From Lachnoclostridium sp. An138 (lineage in GTDB: Bacteria > Bacillota > Clostridia > Lachnospirales > Lachnospiraceae), in the NCBI RefSeq assembly GCF_002160765.1, contig NZ_NFLF01000019.1, positions 1 through 64,000 of the forward strand: a stretch of DNA of 64,000 nt, written 5' to 3'. Each line of letters starts with the position of its first letter. The stretch's first letter is position 1. The position numbers and the translations under genes are program-made. The notes beneath the pieces were generated by a model. It was given only the letters and a program-made list of their open reading frames with translations. It was not told where the DNA came from and ran no database searches. Of the stretch, positions 59,811-64,000 are shown one piece after another.

Positions 59811-59853
59811 CTTAAGGAACTGCCGTGAAGGAGACTTCCGGCAGTTCCTTAAG
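59811..59853. repeat. Perfect 15-bp inverted repeat upstream of yqzL
   Basis: CTTAAGGAACTGCCG (59811-59825) and CGGCAGTTCCTTAAG (59839-59853), loop of 13 bases. No T tract follows. It lies in the leader of yqzL-recO and may be regulatory. Confidence 0.65.
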
Positions 59854-59880
59854 GATAAGAGGAACAGGGGCGAGAAACGG

Positions 59881-60069
59881 ATGACATGGGAAAGATTTGA
59901 GCTGACAGGTTCGGTGGAGGATTATCTCCGCTACCGGGGAATCGACTGGAGAAAGGAAGCGGCGGCCTGCGCGTCCGGAAAAGAGGGCGGGGAAGACCGG
60001 AGGAAGACGGATTATGGGACAGATGATCACAGTGACGGGCCTGGTGCTGGCGGCCTATCCATATGGTGA
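59881..60069 (+). CDS. yqzL: YqzL-like small protein
   Basis: A 62-residue protein. The beginning, MTWERFELTGSVEDYLRYRG, fits the YqzL family (Trp near the start, FxxTG, then YLxY), a short protein of unknown function that stands between era and recO in Bacillus. The C-terminal 30 residues are Gly/Asp/Arg-rich and overlap the first 56 bases of recO in another frame. AGGGGCGAGA precedes the ATG. Confidence 0.7.
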   Translation: MTWERFELTGSVEDYLRYRGIDWRKEAAACASGKEGGEDRRKTDYGTDDHSDGPGAGGLSIW

Positions 60070-60673
60070 TTATGATAAGCGCATAACGGTTCTGACGAAA
60101 GAGCGGGGAAAGATCACGGCTTTTGCCAGAGGAGCCAGACGGCAGAACAGCCCGCTTCTGGCTGTCTGCAATTCTTTCGTGTTCGGAGAATTCACAGTGT
60201 ATGAAGGCCGGAGTTCCTATAATCTGATGCAGGCAAAGGTGCAGAATTATTTTCATGAGCTGAGCTCTGATTTCGCGGGAGCCTGCTATGGGTTCTATTT
60301 CTGCGAGCTGGCGGATTATTATACGAGGGAGGCCAATGACGAGCTGATGATGCTGAAGCTTCTGTATCAGACTCTGCGCGCTCTTTGCCGGCCAAGTATT
60401 CCCGATGAGCTGATCCGGTACATATATGAACTGAAGGTGCTTGTGGTAAACGGGGAATGTCCGGTGGATTTTGAAAAACTGGATGTCTGCGAATCCACAT
60501 TGTACACGCTTCAGTATATTGCCGCGTCTTCCATTGAGAAACTGTATACTTTTACGGTGTCGGAGCAGGTTCTGAAGGAACTGCAGTTTGTGCTGCGCCG
60601 GTACCGGGAGCTTTATATGGAAGGACATTTTAAATCCCTGGAGATTCTGGAGGCCTGCGTGAAAAGCAGTTGA
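60014..60673 (+). CDS. recO: DNA repair protein RecO
   Basis: A 219-residue RecO, which loads RecA on SSB-coated DNA together with RecR. The N-terminal OB fold reads VTGLVLAAYPYGDYDKRITV and LTKERGKITAFARGAR; the middle and end are helical. The region that forms a four-cysteine zinc finger in many RecO proteins is shortened (NGECPVDFEKLDVCES), leaving two cysteines; total length is about 30 residues below typical. CGGAGGAAG precedes ATG 60014. Confidence 0.93.
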   Translation: MGQMITVTGLVLAAYPYGDYDKRITVLTKERGKITAFARGARRQNSPLLAVCNSFVFGEFTVYEGRSSYNLMQAKVQNYFHELSSDFAGACYGFYFCELADYYTREANDELMMLKLLYQTLRALCRPSIPDELIRYIYELKVLVVNGECPVDFEKLDVCESTLYTLQYIAASSIEKLYTFTVSEQVLKELQFVLRRYRELYMEGHFKSLEILEACVKSS

Positions 60674-60698
60674 AAAATCGTTCAAAAGACGATATACT
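60670..60698 (+). promoter_or_regulatory. Promoter for the lipoprotein-glyS unit
   Basis: TTGAAA (60670-60675), 17 bases, TATACT (60693-60698). The -35 box overlaps the recO stop codon. Confidence 0.8.
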
Positions 60699-60756
60699 AT
60701 ATGAGATGTTCGAATCCGGGAATTTTTGGATTTGAAGGGAGCGGGAGGAGACCAGA

Positions 60757-61338
60757 ATGAAAAAAGCAGTCAGTTTATGTCTCCTGATGTGCGGCTTATT
60801 GCTCTTTTCAGGCTGTTCCGGCGGAGTGCCGGACCAGGATACGATTTCTGTAGATAAGAGAGGCAGAGTGACCAGTACCATCGTCGAGGATTTTGACAAG
60901 GATTTTTACGATGCCGATGAGCTGGAAGCGGAGATCGAGGAAGAGCTGGCAGATTACAATCGGAATTTTGCGGCGGACCACATCAGGATAGAGTCGTTTG
61001 AGGTGAAAGACGGAGTGGCGACTTTGCAGCTTGTCTTTGACGAGAGCCAGTATTATGCCGATTACACAGGCATGACGCTGTTTGTGGGGACGCGTTCCGA
61101 GGCGGAAGAGGAAGGCTACGATCTGCCGGATGACTTTGTGGAGCCAAATGAAAATGCGGCGGATCTGGACGTTTTGGACAGCGATGGCAGCGCCCATGTG
61201 CTGATTCTGGAAGAGGCCGTGCAGGTACGGGTGCCGGGAACGATTCTGGCCGTATGTCCGGAGGACAATGTTACTGTCACAGGAGACAGAGAGGCGTCGG
61301 CAGCGGAACCTGAGCTGTCATACATCATTTACAAATAA
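60757..61338 (+). CDS. Putative lipoprotein of unknown function
   Basis: A 193-residue exported lipoprotein, with the signal peptide MKKAVSLCLLMCGLLLFSGC carrying the lipid Cys20. The mature part is acidic and begins GGVPDQDTISVDKRGRVTST. It includes a helix EELADYNRNFAADHIRIESF and two beta-rich parts. I do not recognise a named family; similar proteins stand next to recO or glyS in Lachnospiraceae, from memory. GGAGGAG is 7 bases before the ATG. The gap to glyS is 81 bases, too short for a T-box leader. Confidence 0.75.
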   Translation: MKKAVSLCLLMCGLLLFSGCSGGVPDQDTISVDKRGRVTSTIVEDFDKDFYDADELEAEIEEELADYNRNFAADHIRIESFEVKDGVATLQLVFDESQYYADYTGMTLFVGTRSEAEEEGYDLPDDFVEPNENAADLDVLDSDGSAHVLILEEAVQVRVPGTILAVCPEDNVTVTGDREASAAEPELSYIIYK

Positions 61339-61419
61339 AACAGAAAAGAGATGGCGGCGCCCGGGAGGACTGCCGCTGGAAACAAACCCTGCGGGGGAGT
61401 TTGATAAGGAGAATTCGAT

Positions 61420-62808
61420 ATGGAAAAGACAATGGACAAAATCGTGGCTCTGGCGAAAGCGAGAGGCTTTGTATACCCGGGTTCCGAGATTTACGGAGGT
61501 CTGGCGAACACCTGGGATTACGGTAATCTGGGCGTGGAGCTGAAGAATAACGTAAAGCGCGCCTGGTGGCAGAAGTTTGTACAGGAGAATCCCTACAATG
61601 TGGGCGTGGACTGCGCGATTCTGATGAATCCCCAGACCTGGGTGGCCTCCGGTCATCTGGGAAGTTTCTCTGATCCGCTGCTGGACTGCAAGAGCTGTAA
61701 GGAGCGTTTCCGCGCCGACAAGCTGATCGAGGATTACAATGAGGAACACGGCATCCAGATCGAGGGTTCTGTGGACGCCTGGAGCCAGGAGGAGATGAAG
61801 GCTTATATCGACGAGCACAACATCCCCTGTCCTTCCTGCGGAAAGCATGACTTTACCGATATCCGTCAGTTCAACCTGATGTTCAAAACCTTCCAGGGTG
61901 TAACCGAGGACGCGAAGAATACCGTATATCTCCGTCCGGAGACGGCCCAGGGTATCTTTGTAAACTTCAAGAACGTACAGAGAACTTCCAGAAAGAAAGT
62001 TCCCTTCGGCATCGCTCAGATCGGAAAGTCTTTCCGAAACGAGATTACGCCGGGCAACTTCACCTTCCGTACCAGAGAGTTTGAGCAGATGGAGCTGGAG
62101 TTCTTCTGCAAACCGGATACGGATCTGGAGTGGTTCGCTTACTGGAAGGAATACTGCATCAACTGGCTGAAATCTCTCGGCATGAAGGATGATGAGCTGC
62201 GTGCCCGCGATCATGAAAAGGAAGAGCTGAGCTTCTACAGCAAGGCCACTACAGATCTGGAGTTCCTGTTCCCGTTTGGATGGGGAGAGCTCTGGGGTAT
62301 CGCTGACCGTACCGATTATGACCTGACCTGTCACCAGAATGTATCTGGCGAGGATCTGTCCTACTTTGATGACGAGCTGAAGGAAAAATACATTCCCTAT
62401 GTCATTGAGCCGTCTCTGGGAGCGGACCGTGTGGTACTGGCTTTCCTGTGCGCGGCTTATGATGAAGAAGAGCTGGAGGGCGGCGATGTGCGTACGGTGC
62501 TTCATTTCCATCCGGCGCTGGCGCCTGTGAAGATCGGCGTGCTGCCTCTGTCCAAGAAGCTGAATGAGGGAGCGGAGAAGATTTATACCCAGCTCTGCAA
62601 AAAATACAACTGTGAGTTTGATGACAGAGGAAATATCGGAAAGCGCTACCGCCGTCAGGATGAGATTGGAACGCCGTTCTGCGTGACCTACGATTTCGAG
62701 TCGGAGACGGACGGTGCCGTGACTGTCCGCGACCGTGACACCATGGAGCAGGTACGTGTAAAGATTGACGAGCTGGACGCTTATTTTGCGGATAAGTTTA
62801 CATTCTAG
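61420..62808 (+). CDS. glyS: Glycyl-tRNA synthetase (single-chain, class II)
   Basis: A 462-residue homodimeric GlyRS (GlyQS/eukaryotic-like type), charging tRNA-Gly. Class II motifs are seen: motif 2 around [25 protein letters not shown] and motif 3 around [38 protein letters not shown] and CPSCGKHDF form a zinc-type insertion. The C-terminal anticodon domain begins near [20 protein letters not shown] precedes the ATG. Confidence 0.97.
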   Translation: MEKTMDKIVALAKARGFVYPGSEIYGGLANTWDYGNLGVELKNNVKRAWWQKFVQENPYNVGVDCAILMNPQTWVASGHLGSFSDPLLDCKSCKERFRADKLIEDYNEEHGIQIEGSVDAWSQEEMKAYIDEHNIPCPSCGKHDFTDIRQFNLMFKTFQGVTEDAKNTVYLRPETAQGIFVNFKNVQRTSRKKVPFGIAQIGKSFRNEITPGNFTFRTREFEQMELEFFCKPDTDLEWFAYWKEYCINWLKSLGMKDDELRARDHEKEELSFYSKATTDLEFLFPFGWGELWGIADRTDYDLTCHQNVSGEDLSYFDDELKEKYIPYVIEPSLGADRVVLAFLCAAYDEEELEGGDVRTVLHFHPALAPVKIGVLPLSKKLNEGAEKIYTQLCKKYNCEFDDRGNIGKRYRRQDEIGTPFCVTYDFESETDGAVTVRDRDTMEQVRVKIDELDAYFADKFTF

Positions 62809-62833
62809 TCAGGGAAAATTCGGGGACTAAAGG

Positions 62834-62862
62834 TTGACGAAACCGCGGAATAATGATAGTTT
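62834..62862 (+). promoter_or_regulatory. Promoter of the PPi-phosphofructokinase gene
   Basis: TTGACG (62834-62839), 17 bases, TAGTTT (62857-62862). It lies 80 bases before the start codon. Confidence 0.75.
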
Positions 62863-62942
62863 ATTATTCGTAAGGAAGCAGAAAAAAGCACAGAACCGTG
62901 TCCGAAACTCTGCTGAAAAATAAAGAACAAAGGAGTATGATT

Positions 62943-64000
62943 ATGAATCTTTCACCACTTCAGAAAGCAAGATATGAGTATGTTCCGAAGCTTCCGGGAA
63001 TGCTCAGAAATGGTATCTCTGAGATCGCAGTTAAAGAAGGAGAAGCTACCACCAGCGTGGCAGATCAGGAGAAGATCAAAGCGCTTTTCCCGAATACCTA
63101 TGGAGAGCCGGAGGTTACTTTTGAAAAAGGCCAGAACACCTCTGCTGCCAAGAAGCAGGTCGTTGGCGTGATCCTTTCCGGCGGACAGGCGCCTGGCGGA
63201 CACAATGTAGTGTGCGGTCTGTATGACGCGCTGAAGGCAACCAACAAAGAGAACGTTCTGATTGGCTTCAAGGGCGGCCCCAGCGGACTGATTGAAGACA
63301 AGTTCATCGTTTTCGATGATGAGTATATTGACCAGTACAGAAATACCGGCGGATTTGACATCATCGGTTCCGGAAGAACCAAGCTGGAGACAGAGGAGCA
63401 GTTTGCCATTGCCACAGAAGTGTGCAAGAAGCACGGCATCACCGCTATCGTGATCATCGGCGGCGACGATTCCAATACCAATGCCTGCGTGCTTGCCGAG
63501 TACATGGCGGCTCATAAGACCGGCGTACAGGTAATCGGATGCCCGAAGACCATCGACGGCGATCTGAAGAATGAGGATATCGAGATCTCCTTTGGTTTTG
63601 ATACAGCTACCAAGACTTACAGCGAGATGATTGGAAATATTGAGAGAGACTGTAATTCTGCAAAGAAATACTGGCATTTCATCAAGGTGATGGGACGTTC
63701 CGCTTCCCACGTTGCTCTGGAGTGCGCTCTGGAGTGCCAGCCGAACATCTGCCTGATTTCTGAGGAAGTAAAAGCGAAGAAGCAGTCCCTGTCTGAGATC
63801 GCGGATTATATCGCGGACGCGGTAGAGAAGAGAGCAGCCAATGGAAACAACTTTGGTGTAGTTGTGATTCCGGAGGGCGTAGTTGAGTTCGTTCCGGAGT
63901 TCTCCGCTCTGATCAGCGAGATCAACGAGCTTCTCGCGGGCAGCAAGGCGGATGCGTTCAATGCGCTTCCGAGCTGGGAAGAGAAGTATACCTTCATCGA
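62943..64000 (+). CDS. pfp: Diphosphate-fructose-6-phosphate 1-phosphotransferase (partial, cut by window end)
   Basis: 352 residues are visible of a protein expected to be about 550 long. It begins [18 protein letters not shown] and continues to the window end without a stop. [16 protein letters not shown] is the diphosphate/nucleotide loop, GGDDSNTNA (near residue 173) has the second Asp typical of PPi-dependent enzymes where ATP enzymes have Gly, and PKTIDGDL (near 200) is the catalytic segment. [13 protein letters not shown] also agrees. It phosphorylates fructose-6-phosphate with PPi, reversibly. AAAGGAG precedes the ATG. Confidence 0.95.
   Translation, partial: MNLSPLQKARYEYVPKLPGMLRNGISEIAVKEGEATTSVADQEKIKALFPNTYGEPEVTFEKGQNTSAAKKQVVGVILSGGQAPGGHNVVCGLYDALKATNKENVLIGFKGGPSGLIEDKFIVFDDEYIDQYRNTGGFDIIGSGRTKLETEEQFAIATEVCKKHGITAIVIIGGDDSNTNACVLAEYMAAHKTGVQVIGCPKTIDGDLKNEDIEISFGFDTATKTYSEMIGNIERDCNSAKKYWHFIKVMGRSASHVALECALECQPNICLISEEVKAKKQSLSEIADYIADAVEKRAANGNNFGVVVIPEGVVEFVPEFSALISEINELLAGSKADAFNALPSWEEKYTFI

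Noticed and set aside
61339-61419. T-box riboswitch in front of glyS
   Set aside because: Only 81 bases separate the genes and no T-box motif or terminator is seen; transcription probably starts at the promoter at 60670.

Overview
The window is a contiguous piece of a Firmicutes chromosome, most likely from an anaerobic gut Lachnospiraceae member (Clostridium cluster XIVa, Blautia/Clostridium-like). The evidence is a moderate GC content with strong AGGAGG-type ribosome binding sites, a MetF/MetV/RnfC2-type methylene-tetrahydrofolate reductase locus, class III (oxygen-sensitive) ribonucleotide reductase as the only RNR seen, a PPi-dependent phosphofructokinase, iron-containing alcohol dehydrogenases, a CwlC-like spore-type amidase, and the era-yqzL-recO-glyS neighbourhood. 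No rRNA operon or CRISPR array is present. Three tRNA-Leu genes are present.

Layout. 1-910: edge of an IS-like element and a small membrane protein. 1265-4773: one-carbon operon with a MetV-RnfC fusion, a second MetV and MetF. 5018-8379: MscL with a zinc ribbon, an autoregulated HTH/DUF3169 pair under a three-operator array, and two hypothetical proteins. 8398-10167: redox operon (TlpA lipoprotein, 50-residue CXXC protein, polyferredoxin-type membrane protein). 10459-15782: a RelQ-like alarmone synthetase with its active-site segment deleted, a Tet(M)-like GTPase fused to a YacP/Rae1-type nuclease, DUF4317 and GreA. 15952-20107: Dam methylase and MGMT, amidase, SDR, LrgAB. 20298-34775: a large, co-directional polyamine/agmatine locus (LuxR regulator, P-II protein, PotABCD transporter, two ornithine cyclodeaminase-family proteins, a four-gene Fe-S/FAD amine or opine dehydrogenase-like set, an alcohol dehydrogenase, AguB and AguA). 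34954-38811: MacAB-like efflux. 38916-44668: alcohol dehydrogenase, NrdR-box-controlled nrdD, a separate glycyl-radical subunit, nrdG and tsaC/sua5. 44776-49837: a probable invertible switch carrying its own tyrosine recombinase next to a 1277-residue cell-surface protein. 50040-54153: HTH regulator, tRNAs, an FGGY sugar kinase and a vWA protein. 54510-64000: Rpn-type nuclease, M16C peptidase, era, yqzL, recO, lipoprotein, glyS and pfp (cut by the window end).

How the genes work together. In the polyamine locus AguA and AguB would convert agmatine through N-carbamoylputrescine to putrescine, PotABCD would import the substrate, and the oxidoreductases would process an amine or N-alkylated amine further. 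A P-II protein without the uridylylatable tyrosine and a LuxR regulator are candidates for nitrogen or energy control. The most exciting system is the switch at 44776-45930. A 19-bp inverted repeat (17 matches) brackets a tyrosine recombinase and a consensus promoter that now points away from the surface-protein gene into a bidirectional terminator. Inversion would place that promoter about 100 bp upstream of the surface-protein start codon, which is the architecture of phase variation.

All assignments come from reading the sequence and recalled family features. No database search, structure prediction or promoter software was run.
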